From Ganoderma boninense (Eukaryota > Basidiomycota > Agaricomycetes > Polyporales > Polyporaceae): a DNA stretch of 64,000 nucleotides. Each line of letters opens with the position of its first letter. Position 1 is the stretch's first letter. Below are positions 22,320-34,991 of this stretch, one piece after another. The stretch covers positions 1,184,389 through 1,248,388 of the forward strand of contig CM035309.1 of the NCBI GenBank assembly GCA_002900995.3, given 5' to 3'. Position numbers and translations under genes: made by a program. Below the pieces are notes generated by a model. The model saw only the letters and a list, made by a program, of their open reading frames with translations. It was not told the origin of the DNA and did no database searches.

Positions 22320-24219
22320 ATGTCTGAAGGAAACGCAACTGCGGGACCGTCGACTTTTCTACGGGGCCACCAACCCATCGCGCCCGCGCCTCCCGAGCCA
22401 ACCAATGCGGGTATGTACCACAGTCTTGACCCACATGGGCCATTTATATTCAACGTCAAAAACAGCTTATTACAACAACATACGTCAATGGTCCCATTCC
22501 GCCACACCTCCCCCTACGAACGGCCGGATTAATCCCCCACGAAAAGGGACGTCCAGCACCCGCCCTCTCCGCTCGAGTACCCTTGCCCCCGCACCTCGCA
22601 CGCAGACACCGGCTGCAGCTGGGGCCACCCGCCAGCCTTCCATTCCTCCAGTGCAGCAGCAACAGCAACCCGCCATTCCGCCGCACGTGCAAGCCGCCAT
22701 GACGGCGACCTCGCAGCACGGCGCGCGGAATACACTCCTCCCGACGACGACTCAGGCCATGCACTCGACCTACGCATCGCGCCTGCGCACTGGCACGACG
22801 CTCCTGATGCAGCCCATCCTCGCGCCGTCGTCCATCGCCGCCGTCGCGACGCGCACGACGCGCCGCGGCGGCGTCGTCAACTACGCGGACCCAGGCTCCG
22901 GCGACGAGTTCCCCGATGCTGGCGCGCTGGACTCGGATGATTCGGACTTTGGTGGCGGCGGAGGGGGCGGAGGTGGTGGAGGGGGTGGGGGCACGCGCCA
23001 GGGAGGGAGGGCACCGCGGCTGTCGAGCCGCACGCCCGCGGGCAGCTCGGTGTTCGATGCGAGGGGCGGGGGCAGCGGGCACGCGACGCCAGTGCAGAGC
23101 ACCGAGCTAGACAAGAGCTATTTGGGGGAGATTCCGCCGGCGCGATTCATCGCTGCGAGGCCGTTGTTGCCCACGCGTCTGGAGTACTAGTAAGTGGTCC
23201 TCATTCCCTTTGCGTGCCCCTTTTCCTCAACGAGAATCGTTCTTGCATCTTCTTAGCTCTGAGGCGGCGCTGGAGTCGCAGGCGCAAAAACCGACGGCAC
23301 TCATCCCTATACGCGTTGAGTTCGAAACGGACTCGCACAGGATACGGGATTGCTTCATCTGGAATATGCACGAGGAGCTCATCACTCCCGAAATCTTCGC
23401 GCGAACATTCTGCACAGACTTGGACCTTCCACTGCAGCCGTACGTGGAAATCGTCGCGAACCAAATACGCGCACAGATTGAGGACCACGAAGGGGTTGCA
23501 TCGATGTACCTTGGTGCGGACGCGGAGCTGTTGGAGAAGAGGATGAGACCCCAGGGGAAGAGGTGAACGAGTGTCGAGTCATTCTCAGTGTAAGTGGCTG
23601 TCGTTCTGGTAGTAAAATCCTGCAATTCACGAGAGCTGCAGATCGACGTTCAGATTGCTACCCATCATCTACTGGACCACATCGAGTGGGACCTTCTCTC
23701 TCCTCTCACGCCTGAAGAGTTCTCGGTGAAGCTTTGCAAAGAGCTCGGATTGACCGGCGAAGCCGCACCACTTATTGCACACGCGGTTCATGAAGAGATC
23801 GTCAAGCACAAACGAGATGCGATCGAATGGGGTGTCATTGGCGGGGAGTCGCGCGACGCTGCTGAGGACGCTGGTGCTGACAAGCCCCGGGACAAGAGCG
23901 GGCTGAGCTTGATGAAGGACAAGACTGGGCTGGGCCTTGGTTGGGGACGTGCCCCGAAGGACGGACGAGGACCAAAACCTCTGAGAAGTGTTTGGCGGGA
24001 TTGGGCAGAGGCGGAGGAGTTCCGAACTCGGTTCGAGGTGCTTACTGCTGAGGAGGTGGAGAGGAGAGAGCTCGAGAAGGAACGCGCGAGCCGGTATGCA
24101 ACTCCTTTCGTATTTGCGTTTTCAGCTGTACTGACGTGCTCACCTCTAGACGGCTTCGGCGCGAGACGTCAAAATTCCAGTCGACGGCGCGGTCGAGACT
24201 CCTCACAGGACGGAGATGA
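22320..24219 (+). CDS. SNF5: SNF5/SMARCB1-family chromatin remodelling subunit
   Basis: A core subunit of SWI/SNF-type remodelers. Exons: 22320-22410, 22466-23189, 23257 to about 23589, 23642-24093 and 24150-24219. The N-terminal half is Pro/Gln/Ser-rich with a long poly-Gly run. Then come SNF5 repeat 1 (ALIPIRVEFETDSHRIRDCF, ITPEIFARTFCTDLDL) and repeat 2 (IDVQIATHHLLDHIEWDL, PEEFSVKLCKELGL). The C-terminus has RSVWRDWAEAEEFRTRFEVL and a basic end. Around 23541 the frame changes between AELLEK and ETPGEEVNECRVILS. Either a weak 47-nt intron at 23495-23541 is removed, or the sequence carries a single-base indel; the second reading keeps more family-like residues. Confidence 0.9.
22951..22992 (+). 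repeat. G-rich poly-glycine codon tract in SNF5
   Basis: About 42 bases of almost pure G with scattered T, C and A, encoding roughly fourteen Gly. It has several runs of four or more G and could fold as a G-quadruplex on the coding strand. Confidence 0.8.
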
Positions 24220-24537
24220 GGCTGAGCTTCTGTCGGCCCACGAGTGAGCCCATGCGGGCATATACTGTATTGCTGCCTGATTTTAGTCCTACCGTAGTAC
24301 TGTCCGGTGTTGGTATTCTTCGTGTCATCTTCTTGTTATTCACGCAGTCCGTCGTGTTTCTCCTCGACGCGCTCTTGCGCAGAACGCGTCGCAGTCACAT
24401 GACTGACGCGTTGAGCTCGACGGCCACGCGCCGAGGACGAGTGGTTCAGTTCTCCGCCGCCTCGGGGCTCTGTCGCCATCGACGGCCTCTCACATCCACG
24501 ACTCCCCGCGCACCGACACCGCACCAACTCTAATCGC

Positions 24538-26786
24538 ATGGACCCCGCCCTCGCCAACAAACTCGCCCGGACACGCGATCAGTACAAGGCACAACTTGCA
24601 ACCGCCCTAACAGAGGACGCCGACCCGCTTGCTGCGTACGACGCGTTCGTCAAGTGGACTGTCGACAACTACGGCTCTCATCTCGCTCAATCTGGCTTAC
24701 TTGAACTTCTAGAGGAGGCTACACGCCACTTCGTCGACGACGATGCGTACAAGAGCGACTTGCGATACCTCAAGCTTTGGCTACTATATGCGAGCCATGT
24801 CGAAGATCCTACAGTGATATATGACTTTATCCTCTCGAAAAACATCGGCAAGATCTATGCGCAGACTTATTGGGAATATGCGGGTGCTCTAGAACGGAAT
24901 GGAAGGTGAGTATCTCATACCCAGCAGCATGTGGGCTAAGGTCCGCGGCTGTGCCTGTTATATGCGCGGGGGTGTGAAGAGGCTTGCGGAGAACGATCCT
25001 GCGTTCTGAAAAAATTGGAATGCATGGGACACACAAGAATATAACATTCACTCGTTCGCTACGGCTTAGCTGGGCCAAATCTCCGCCCGATGCCGATTCT
25101 TGGCGAAAGCAGATGCGGCGTTCTTGACTCTTACCATCTTTGAATTCTTAGCTTCCTCATGTATGCGTTGTACATCACTCGAGTCCAATTGGATGAAGCA
25201 TAAAACATCCCGATCGTATGTTCATCGCACTTCTTAATTCGCAGTTGTGTCGTCCGGACAGTCACGGTCAGAGGCTAATCTTGCCTTTCTGTAGGCGTCC
25301 GGAAGCCGATGCTGTATACCAGAAAGGCATACAACGCCGAGCAAGACCACTCGATCCGCTCAAACGACGGTATGAAGAGTTCAAATCGCGGACATCCGCC
25401 CCACCACCTCTGCAATCATCGACAGCATGGCAAGATGCACCCACCGAAACTCGCGCCCTCCGTCGCGCTCCACTCAAGAACCACCCGTCGACGTCCATCC
25501 CTTCGTCCTCAAGAGACGGTCGGGCATCTTCCTCACGGTCAACCTCTGCGCGTTCAGCTTCCACATCGACAGCGGCCGAGCATTCATACCACCCGTACGC
25601 ACTCATGCTTGCTCCACCATTACCAGGAAAGCGAAAGGAGAAGTTGCGATTCAATCTCTCGCTCCTCTTTACCGACGACGGCACCGAGTACAGTATGCAA
25701 GAAGCGCGAGCCCGTTCTATGGGTCTTCTCGGCAAGAAATGGGGCCCGCCGCCTGCGCCAGAACGCGATCGTCGCGTTGGATTCTCTGGCGATGCAAGCA
25801 AGTCAGCGAAGACGTCTACCACCCGCAAGTTCGCCGCCGGGGCAGAGCCGACAGTAACCCTCGCGACGAAGGAGGCCCTAGCAGACGTGTTTGGGATGTT
25901 CAATTCGCCAGAGAAGTCGATGCGCTTTGGCCCAGTTCCAGGCAGTAAGCACGCTCCTGTCAGGAAGATTGAACCGGTCACGCCACTGTCATTTCAACCT
26001 CTCCTTCGGTCTGTGAGCAACGAGAACGCGGACGCATCCAAGACACCAGGTGGGTCACTATGCGTGTTTATAAGCGTGCATACAACTGAAGCCGGCGAAG
26101 CTTTCAAACCATTCGTTGACGAGAACGCGCAGCGAGAAAACAAAACTCCAGCTGCACCTGCCAAGGTTAGTGTTCAATTTGAGTGTGGAAGTAGCATTGC
26201 CAGGTCCATGCTAATGGACATGAAGATTGTGCCATTTGTGGATCCCGATGCAAGCAGACCAACCGCTACACCAAATCCCAACCGGCCTGCATTATCTCTG
26301 AAGGACTCCTCAGCGCCAACCCCAGGCGTAAGATCGGACGAAAATGCGCCAGGCGCGAGGACGAAACTTTCTGTGCACATCGACGCGGAGGCATCCAAGC
26401 CGTCCCCGGTGTTCACACTGACTCCGGCCTCCGCGTCGTACCGCGATCGGCCTCGCGATATTTTCTCAGATGAGGCGAAAGGCAGCGGGGAGAGCATCTT
26501 CCGTCCACCGTCGGCTGGCGCAGGCAGGTTCACGCCTTTTTCCGACGAGAACGCCCCGAAAGTATTCAGCAGGCCCGTTCCGAAGGGCGAGAATGCTCCA
26601 GCCCCCACGTTCACGCCCTTTACGGACAAGGCTGCACCCAAACAACCGCTTTTGCCATCCACCTCCGGCCGTCCTGTCCTTGGTGAACGCACACCCCTTC
26701 GTGCCGTTTTCGCACCGCCACAATCGGAGCCAGAGCAGGAGCCGGTGGAGGAGGAGCAGACCCAGGAACCCGAGACATACGAACCG

Positions 26787-26827
<41 letters not shown>

Positions 26828-28607
26828 AGAACCCGAGACGCCGACGACCGAGTCGGACGCGGACGCTCGCTCCCAGTTTGAGCTCGAGCGCGCCAACTCG
26901 CGCGAGGCATTCACGAGCGAGAGCTCTGAAGACGTAGACGACTTCGATGTGGACTACCACCACGGGACCGAGGAGCCGCTGGCCATCGAGGATGGCGCTG
27001 AGGACAGCATGTTTGACGACGAGGGCGACGCCGTCGGCCACGCCGGCGATGGGGAGAATACGGACGGGTACCGTGTCCCGCTGGGAGGACGATTTGGCCA
27101 GTTCGATGTCATGACGCCGATCACGGAGCGCACCTTCGAGTACACGATGAGCACTCGCGGCCACGGGACGCCTGGGTTCACCATTCATCGCGATGCTGAC
27201 GCAGTCGAGGCCGCGGAGCAACTGGCAGCAGAGCTGCGAGAAGACGAGGATGGGGAAGAGGAAGAGGTCGTGAACATCGAGGAGAGGACCGGGACGCTCA
27301 GTCTGGCAGACGCATTGGACGTGGCGTCCTCGTTTAAGCCTCCAAACCCGTGCAACCCGTTCGATCCTCCGATAGTGACGACACTACTCAAGCTCATCCC
27401 GTCAGACCCGGGGTTCCATGATCTCCGAGGCAACGAGGCTGGGCAGCTGGACGCGCTACAGAAGTTCGCCAAGAAGAAGGTTCGACGAGCTAGTGGAAAC
27501 TCGACCCGGACGTCGTTGCTCGACAGCGAGACGATGGAGATTCAACTTCACGACCGACGCTTTGCTGTCGTGGACAAGCTTGGCGAGGGCGGTTTTGGCG
27601 CTGTCTTTGAAGCTATTGACATGGACTTAGCTCGAAAGAACTCTGACGATGAGGACGACGAAGATGGTGATGACGATGATGATGACGAGAAGAACAGGTT
27701 CGCGCTCAAGGTGGTCAAACCACGGAATATGTGGGAGTTCCACGTCCTCCGACGAATCCATGCCACGCTCCCTGCCAGTCTTCGCCGGTCCATCATCGCA
27801 CCGCAAGCATTATACGCCTTCCGCGACGAGAGCTTCCTCGTCCTCGAGCTCCGCAAGCAGGGCACGCTCCTCGACATCGTCAACCGCGCTCCGTCCGCAG
27901 GCATCACGCAGCAAGGTGCATGCCTAGACGAGCTGCTCGTCATGTTCTTCACGATCGAACTCATGCGCCTCCTCGAGGGCATGCACCGCGCAGGCTTCAT
28001 CCACGGTGATATGAAGATCGACAACTGCCTCCTCCGCCTCGAGGACGTCCCCGGGCCCGCATCCGCCTGGGAGAGCATATACCAGTCGTCAGGCGAGGGC
28101 GGGTGGGCGCACAAGGGCATCAAGCTCATCGACTTCGGGCGCACCATCGACACGCGACTCTTCCCTGTGGGCCAGCGATTCATCGCCGAGTGGCCGACTG
28201 ACGCACGAGACTGCTTCGAGGTGCGCGAGGGCCGGCCGTGGACGTTCCAGACGGACTACTTCGGCCTCGCAGGCATCATCTACTGCATGCTGTATGGCAA
28301 ATACATCGAGGCGTCATCCGTCGTTCCTGCCCCTGCGCCGAGCGATGATGGCAGAGTGCATTACAAGCTCTCGACGCCGTTCAAGAGGTATTGGCAGGGC
28401 GACCTATGGACGAGGCTGTTCGACGCCCTGCTAAACCCGACTTTGGTCCGCCCCGACGGGAAGCTCCCGGTCACAGACGAGCTCGCCGCCCTGCGCCGAG
28501 AGATGGAGGCCTGGCTCCAGGCAAACTGCAACCGCGCTAGTAACAGCCTCAAGGGCCTCATGAAGAAGATTGGTTTGGCAATCCTTGGCGGCAATGACGG
28601 GCGATGA
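24538..28607 (+). CDS. BUB1: Spindle assembly checkpoint kinase BUB1 (with Mad3/BUB1 homology region)
   Basis: A kinetochore kinase that recruits checkpoint proteins and phosphorylates histone H2A. Exon 1 (24538-24905) carries the TPR-like BUB1/MAD3 domain, including DDAYKSDLRYLKLWLLYA and YWEYAGALERNGR. A 388-nt intron follows, and exon 2 resumes with RRPEADAVYQKGIQRRARPL. The middle is disordered, with repeated PFxDENA-like motifs and a Glu-Pro repeat. The kinase domain starts near 27560 with KLGEGGFGAVFEA, has FALKVV (Lys), HGDMKIDNCLL (catalytic loop) and LIDFGRTID (Asp-Phe-Gly), and runs to the stop at 28605. An acidic insertion sits between the Gly-rich loop and the VAIK-like lysine. 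Two further in-frame introns, 26050-26091 and 26166-26225, are likely. Confidence 0.94.
26781..26838 (+). repeat. Hexamer tandem repeat (gagccc) encoding Glu-Pro in BUB1
   Basis: Seven or more near-perfect copies of a six-base unit in the disordered middle of BUB1. It is likely length-variable and is neutral for the frame. Confidence 0.9.
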
Positions 28608-29609
28608 GGCCTTCTCTGAATCCTTGGCTGAGCTATCTGTTTCATTCTTGTTGTCCTTGTGACATTCATTAATTTTAGAGACCCATCCGCCCCTATTATA
28701 TTCCGCGGCAATCTTCGCTGGCGAGCCCCATGACCCTCATAGCAACCATGATTACTTACCACCGTTCACTTACTCTGTGTCTCCATATATGCTCGCATAC
28801 AGCGACTGTATCCGTCCTCCTTCTAGGCTACATTACCCTGTACGATTGGTTGCACTCCATTCTTCCATATCCTGACCCAAATACCAGCCCGATCCATTGT
28901 ATTCCATTAACCTGTTCGTCGTGCGCGTGATATGACAACAGACGACGATCCACAACGGCAAATGATGGTCCACGATCCGTCCATGCTTCCCTCATCCGTC
29001 CACCCGCGGTACAAAACGAGCGCCATGATTTTGCGAAACAATGCATCACAACAAATTGCAACTGACAACACACAGAACAAACCAAAACAACACTGGCAGC
29101 GTGGAGGGGGCGGGAGAACGGGCTGAATTGAGAGCGGAGGGGAGGGGGAGGGTGAAGAAGAGCGGATCGAGCGACGACGGTGGACGGACAAGAGGAAACG
29201 ACGAACAGCGAGGATGGGCGATCATGGGTCACAGTGAGTGCGACTGCATGCAGGCGCAGCGCGCGCAGACAACGAGCCCCGCTCACACCGAGGAGTGCAC
29301 GCACGACAGCGTGCTGTCTTCCTCGACTCGAGAGCGTAGAGCAGGCCCTGCGCGTGGCGCTCGCACACGGCGCAGCAGTGGCAATATGCGACGCAATGAG
29401 GGACTATATACGACGTGCGTGGCGATGGTAATGGCTGAGAGTGGTGGTGGAGTGGTGGCGAGGAGGATGAGATGCGAGGATGATGATATGCAGGTGCGAG
29501 TGAGGTCAGAGACGAATGATGCGATGCATTACAACGGACGGCCCGAGGCGGCGCGAGTCACGACGCCAAAAACGACGCGACTCCGCGCGTGCCATGCGCA
29601 AGTGGAGGC
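28608..29609. other. Intergenic region between convergent BUB1 and PBP1
   Basis: About 1 kb that should hold both 3' UTRs. A plus-strand open frame of 192 codons here is Arg/Thr-rich with no recognisable domain, and I treat it as chance. I see no RNA gene. Confidence 0.55.
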
Positions 29610-32600
29610 TCATGCGTGACCACCCATGGGGACAGGTGGCGGCTGCCCGTTGGGGTCGTACGGATGAGGAGGGACCGGACCAGGCGGGGGCATCATCATC
29701 GGGTATGGCACAGCGTGTTGTACTGCAGCGATGTTAGGGTCAGTCATCATGTACTGTCCTGCCGGCACGACGTGATAGGGAACTGGCGTACGTTGAGGGC
29801 TTTGGTGGTGGTAGTATGGGTGTGCGTGTGAGGGGATCGGAGTCGGGGGCATCGACGGACGGGGACCAGCGCCATTTGGCGGCGGGGGGTACGCGCCAGG
29901 TGGAGGTGGTGGGGGCATGCCGTACGCTTGGGGAGCTGTAGCATTACCAAGTCAGTCTCGAACGTCACATGAGCGGAAACGAGATGTAGCACATACGAGG
30001 CATCTGACCCATGGGTGTCGAGGGGTACATGGCTAGAGCGACGGAGATGTCAGTTCGGACGCATTAACCCACCATATGTGTACGGTTACTCACCATTCGG
30101 CGGGGGCATAGGGTACGGCATAGGTTGCATATACGGTCCAGGCATGTATCCGGGAGGCGGAGGGGCCATTCCAGGCATCATCGGCTGCACCATCTGCTCC
30201 CGAACGGTCAGCTTTGGCAATTCAATCAGCCAGCCTGTTAGAAATGAACGCACCTGTCCAGGGTAGTATTGCGGGTACGCATACACGTATCCACCAGCAC
30301 GTGCTGCCTGCGCAGCGGGGTCCTCGTCGTACGTCGCCGGGGGCATGGGGGGTGGTGGACCAGGAGGCGCCATGGGCGGAGAGGGTTGCTGGGGCTGGAC
30401 TTGGATGGGAGGGAACATCTGCATGTACCGCTTGCCGTTGTACGGCCAAGTCGGCGCTATATAAACCAGAAGGAAGAACGGCATGCGTCATCGTCAGCTG
30501 TCCGTCTTTACGTACTCGACGCGCTGCGGTAGTCATGCAAGCACGGAAAATGGACGCGAGAAACTGCAGCACGCACCGACTTGGGACGCTTCGTTGACCT
30601 TGTGGTGTTTGAACGGGTTGAAGTCATCCTTGACATGAACCGGGGGAGCCTTCTTGATCACACGCGTGCCAAAGAAGGGGTTCGGGGGGCCTTGAGGCGA
30701 GGCGTTCTCCGACTGCGCTTGCTTGCCGTTAGACGAAGTCGAAGGCGTCCCACCGTTGGCATTCGGGCTCGAAGAACCACCCTGAGTACAGCGTGCCGTA
30801 AGCGAATGTTTCCGAACAAAGAAGGTGAATCTCAACAAGAATACTCACGGGAGAGAATGTAGACGCCTTCACGTTCGGCCTGAACGAGGACGCATTGACG
30901 TTCAACCTGTTCTGTGCAGTGGGGGACAACGGACTTGCAGCAGACTTCGCAGCACCATTCGTCGATGGTGCGATAGGCTGCAGCTGTGAAGGAGTGGGTG
31001 CCGGAGCTGCAGAGGCGCGCTTGCCCTTGAAAGGCGGGATGGGCTGAATGAACATGCTAATCTTCTTGGCACTGTCGCCAGGCTTGCTCGGAGCCGTTGC
31101 GGTCTTCGATACTGAAGTTCCTGAAGAAGACACACCAGATGCCTTCGCGACCGGGGCCGCACGACTAGTGTCCGCACCCGCCTTTCCTGGAGCAGGAATC
31201 GGGCGCGCCCCAGGAGCAGCAGCGATAGTCGTGGAGACCCCAATGGAACGAGCCTTGGTGTCCTCCGCGTCGCGCGTCGACTTCTCCTTGATCGCGCGCT
31301 GCTTGTCCTCGTCCTTGGCGAGGATCGGGACAAGGTCATCAGGGATGGGCTTGTTAAGCTTGAAGGACTTTGAGAAGCTGACAAGGTCGGACAGACGCTT
31401 GTCCATCTCGCTCTTCATCAAGGCCTGCTTCTTCTTCAGAAGCCGGTCTTTCTCTGTCGACACGAAGTTCCGGAATGCCGGGACAGGGTCGGCAGGCTGC
31501 TTTGCAGCAGCGGGCCCGCCAGGAGCGGGCGAAGGAACCTTGCTCGCCGTGGGAGTTGACGAAGTAGTCGTACTTGTGGAGATGGCAGAGCCATCGGGCG
31601 CGTTGACAGCAACCTTCGGAAGCTCGGACTTCGCGGGAGGGGTGGTCGCGCTGCCAGCGGCTTTGCGCGCCCCTGGCGGGACGTAAGCATTCGCACCGCG
31701 GACGACGGCGCCATACCTACAACAAGTTTAGCACAGCCACGGATGGAATGCCTAGTTACGCACTTGTCCTCCTCGTTCGCAGTAGACCCATCACTAGTTA
31801 AGTTCATAATACGCTCCTCGGCGACGTGAGTGTTGTTGGCCGTGGACTAGAATTGTATGGAACAAGGCAAAATGAGTATCAACGATGTTTCCAGTCGGTC
31901 ATCTTCAACAGGAACAATAGACGTAGGACTCACGCTCATGATCTCGTTTGCCAACTGCTGAGCCCTCCTCTCCTTCTCCTTGAAGTCCGGAGCGTTCCTG
32001 TCCAACTTTGTAGTGTAAAGATCCTCGTCGAAGCCCGCCTTCACACCGAACAGCTTCTCGTTCGCCGCGAACTGATCCCACGATCCACCAGACGCCCCAG
32101 GACCGAACGTCAGCTCGTCGACGTTGCGCGAGTTCGGCTGTGCAGGCGCTGCGGGAGCAGTCCCGTTCGCATCGCCGGAGTCGGGCTGCCAGGCCTGTAG
32201 CTCTCGTTCACGGCGGGCGCCAGTCTTGGAGATGTCGGTGTCCGTCTTGAAAGCTGTCCCAATGTGAATTTGATGAGATTTCCAGAGCCGAGGATCACCG
32301 TCATGAACAGCACAGGGGAATTTGCGGTGCACATGACGGAGCGAGTCATTAAGGTAGAAGCATGAAGCACAGCGGTCAATTTCGCGCGAGAGTCGGCGAG
32401 CAGAGAAAAAGAAGCACGCACAGTCAGCACCGTTGGGGATCTTCGCGTCAGCCGGGCCAGACGTCCACTCCTGGATGTTGGTCGCGGCGATAAAATGCGT
32501 CTCCCGGAGGGGTGCACCGGGGCTGTTGACCTCTTTAACGTCCTTGAGGGTGACACCAGTCGTGTCGCCCTCAGGGCTGGTGGAGGAGACGACGCCCTCG

Positions 32601-33106
32601 AAGCGTTGGCTGTTCTTGGTCGTGATCGTCACAGTGGTTCCCTGCAAGAGTGGTCAGGGCAAACCAAAGTCAGTCAATGCATCCGAAATCAGCCCTTCCC
32701 AATCACGGCCGTTGCGTCATACCACATCTATAGGGCAATTGATTTTTGAAGAGGAAAGACGGGACGTACCGTAAGACCCGAAATCTGGGCGAGGACGCGG
32801 TTGTGCTCGGCGGACGGGGGAGCAGGGGGGCGAGCACCATTTGCGAGGGGTGGAAAAGCGCCAGAGGGAGGCTGCTGGTTGCCGTTGGGAAGGCGTGCGT
32901 TGGCGGGCGAGGGCGAAGGAGAATAAGTAGGAGAAGCCCGCGCGCCGTTCCATGCATTAGTCCGGCTGTGGCAGGGACCATAGGGGAAGATTAGAATTTG
33001 GGAGGAGAGAGAAAAAGCGCATAAGCGAAAAGGAGAAGACGACGGACCGGGCAGCAGGCTCTGGGCCCTTCCTAGGCGGCTTGGACTGTCTCGCGGCAGT
33101 GGCCAT
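29610..33106 (-). CDS. PBP1: PBP1/ataxin-2 homolog (LSm, LsmAD, PAM2)
   Basis: A cytoplasmic RNA-binding protein of the ataxin-2 family that binds poly(A)-binding protein and acts in mRNA stability, stress granules and TORC1 control. The start MATAARQSKPPRKG is followed by a Pro/Asn-rich leader. The LSm-like domain holds ISGLTGTTVTITTKNSQRFE and ETHFIAATNIQEW. The LsmAD domain has FGVKAGFDEDLYTTKLDRN and EKERRAQQLANEIMS. A charged linker (LKKKQALMKSEMDKRLSDL) is followed by the PAM2 motif LNVNASSFRPNVKASTFSP and a long Pro/Gly/Met/Tyr-rich tail to the TGA at 29612-29610. About ten short introns are needed. The upstream minus strand is strongly C/T-rich, typical of a basidiomycete promoter and leader. 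Confidence 0.93.
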
Positions 33107-34991
33107 ATGCAAGACTAGGGGAGAAGGGTAGAAGTGAAGGAAAGAAGAGAAAGCAAAGAAGCAGGAAGGTGCAAGTGCGGAGGGAGAAACGGAGGGAGAG
33201 TCCTGAGCGATAACACTGGAAGAAAGCTCGGGGGGAGAGGTGAAACGGAGAGAAGAGACTAGTCGGGCTGCTGTGGTGCAGGTGGAGTTGTCTGCAGGAT
33301 GCTCAGCGCAGCGTTGTCGTCGATCGGGAACGGGGACGAGGAGGAGGGTGTGGGCGGAGAGAGGGGAGCACAGGCAAGAGGGCGAGTCGAGGAGGAGGAA
33401 AGAGACGACGCTCGTCTCGCCAAACCCAATTCTACAATCATCCCTCCCAGGACCCTGGACACCCCTCTCCCCGCCACGCCCGCCCATCCTCCTCCCCACC
33501 TCCCCCCGAGGATATCCAACCTGTCTGTCCAGCACCTCTGCAACCATGTTTCATCCTGGCCCCTGATGTTCCCGCATGTCTGCGCGAGGGTGAGGATGCG
33601 CGGGGTGGTCCGTGCGGTGCTGTCTCATGAGGGAGGGCTGGTGCTGGGGTCCCTGCGCGTGTTGCCATTCGAGACTTTGCCTGTTCTTCTCGTCTTCGAA
33701 CCCGTCGCAAGGCTCTCCCAGCCCGGATCGCAATTGTCCCCTCCGCCCGCGTCCCCCTCGCACTTCTCCACCTCGTCTCTGCACCGACCAGCGCCGTCGC
33801 CGCGCGTTCTCGAGGATCGCGCACAGCTCCCCATCCGCCATCTCCATCGTCCGCGCGCCTCGAAAACGCCGTCCAGCGAACCTTTTGGCGTCTCGCAAAA
33901 TGCACCTAGCCCCCGCAGCAGGCTCGCGGACGTCCATCCGGACTTCTAGTCCGCGCCTCCGAGCTCTAATCGCTCAGAACAGCCCTCCGACAGCAACACG
34001 TTCGCCTCGTTGAGCGGGTACCTCCGCGCGCCTCCTTGCGTGCCCCCCGAGCGCGACTGCACGGCATTCATGTTTGCGTGAGCACCGCTTCTAAGTCCTC
34101 GGACGACGTGCGCGACGCCGACGCGACCATCTTTGGCTGACACCCCCCGGCCGCTGCGCTCAAATCTCGACCAACCTTACCGGGAGAAGCCGTCGCTAGT
34201 CCCGTTCATCCCTCCGCGACTCTCAGACTCCCTCGATCCTATCATAATTCACTCGCGAGCAATGTTTCCACGTTCCCCCGGCTCCGCGCACTCCTCCGAA
34301 TCCCATGGTCACAGTCCGACCACCTGGGGATCGGTGCATGGCAATGCCAACAGCCTTGGCCTCAATCGCCCAGCCGTCTCAGTTCGGACGTACCGCCGCA
34401 CGACGAACAAGGAACACGTCAAGGGAGCGGGTCGAGTGCGGAGAGGATCGCCAGAAGAGTCTATGTGAACTCTCGTTAACACTCCGCTGAACGCTCGCGA
34501 ACGCCCCAGCCAGACTGACGTGATGACACGCCCGTAGTCTGCCCAACTCTAGATGTTGTGCCGCACGCTGGATACTTACAGTTAACGTTTAGCCCGTAGG
34601 CGTTTCTAGCTGGAGCCTGGGGTGGTCGTATGGCATGACGCCGTAAGCGTCTCGCCCCCTCGCCTTGGCAACCCGCGACCGAGTCGTCGGCAGTTCGCCA
34701 GGAAGCCCGTGCTGTAGTGTGCATGTTTGGTCAGAAGCACTAACCATCCATTCCTCCTCCCTCCAACAGATTGGCCGGCATGCCTATATCCAATACAACA
34801 GCGCAGATTAAGGAGCAGTTGCAGGTCGAATGTGTCTGGATTATGCATTGTAACCACACTTGGAAGTGCTAGAACATACGCTGTAGTGGTCTGCTACATC
34901 ACCAATGCCAATGCCAATGCTTGGATGGAGACCGGGACTTTCTGAACAACCCATCCTACCTCTTGAACCCGAACGCTCAACCGCGACCCGA
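33107..34991. other. Intergenic region upstream of PBP1
   Basis: About 1.9 kb between the PBP1 start and the next minus-strand stop. The part nearest PBP1 (32990-33520) is strongly purine-rich on the plus strand. Several open frames of 80-216 codons on both strands are Pro/Arg/Ser-rich shadows without domains or consistent splice sites. I support no gene, although a small orphan cannot be excluded. Confidence 0.5.

Noticed and set aside
33299..33949. 216-codon plus-strand frame upstream of PBP1
   Set aside because: It runs through the C/T-rich promoter of the opposite gene and has no recognisable product.
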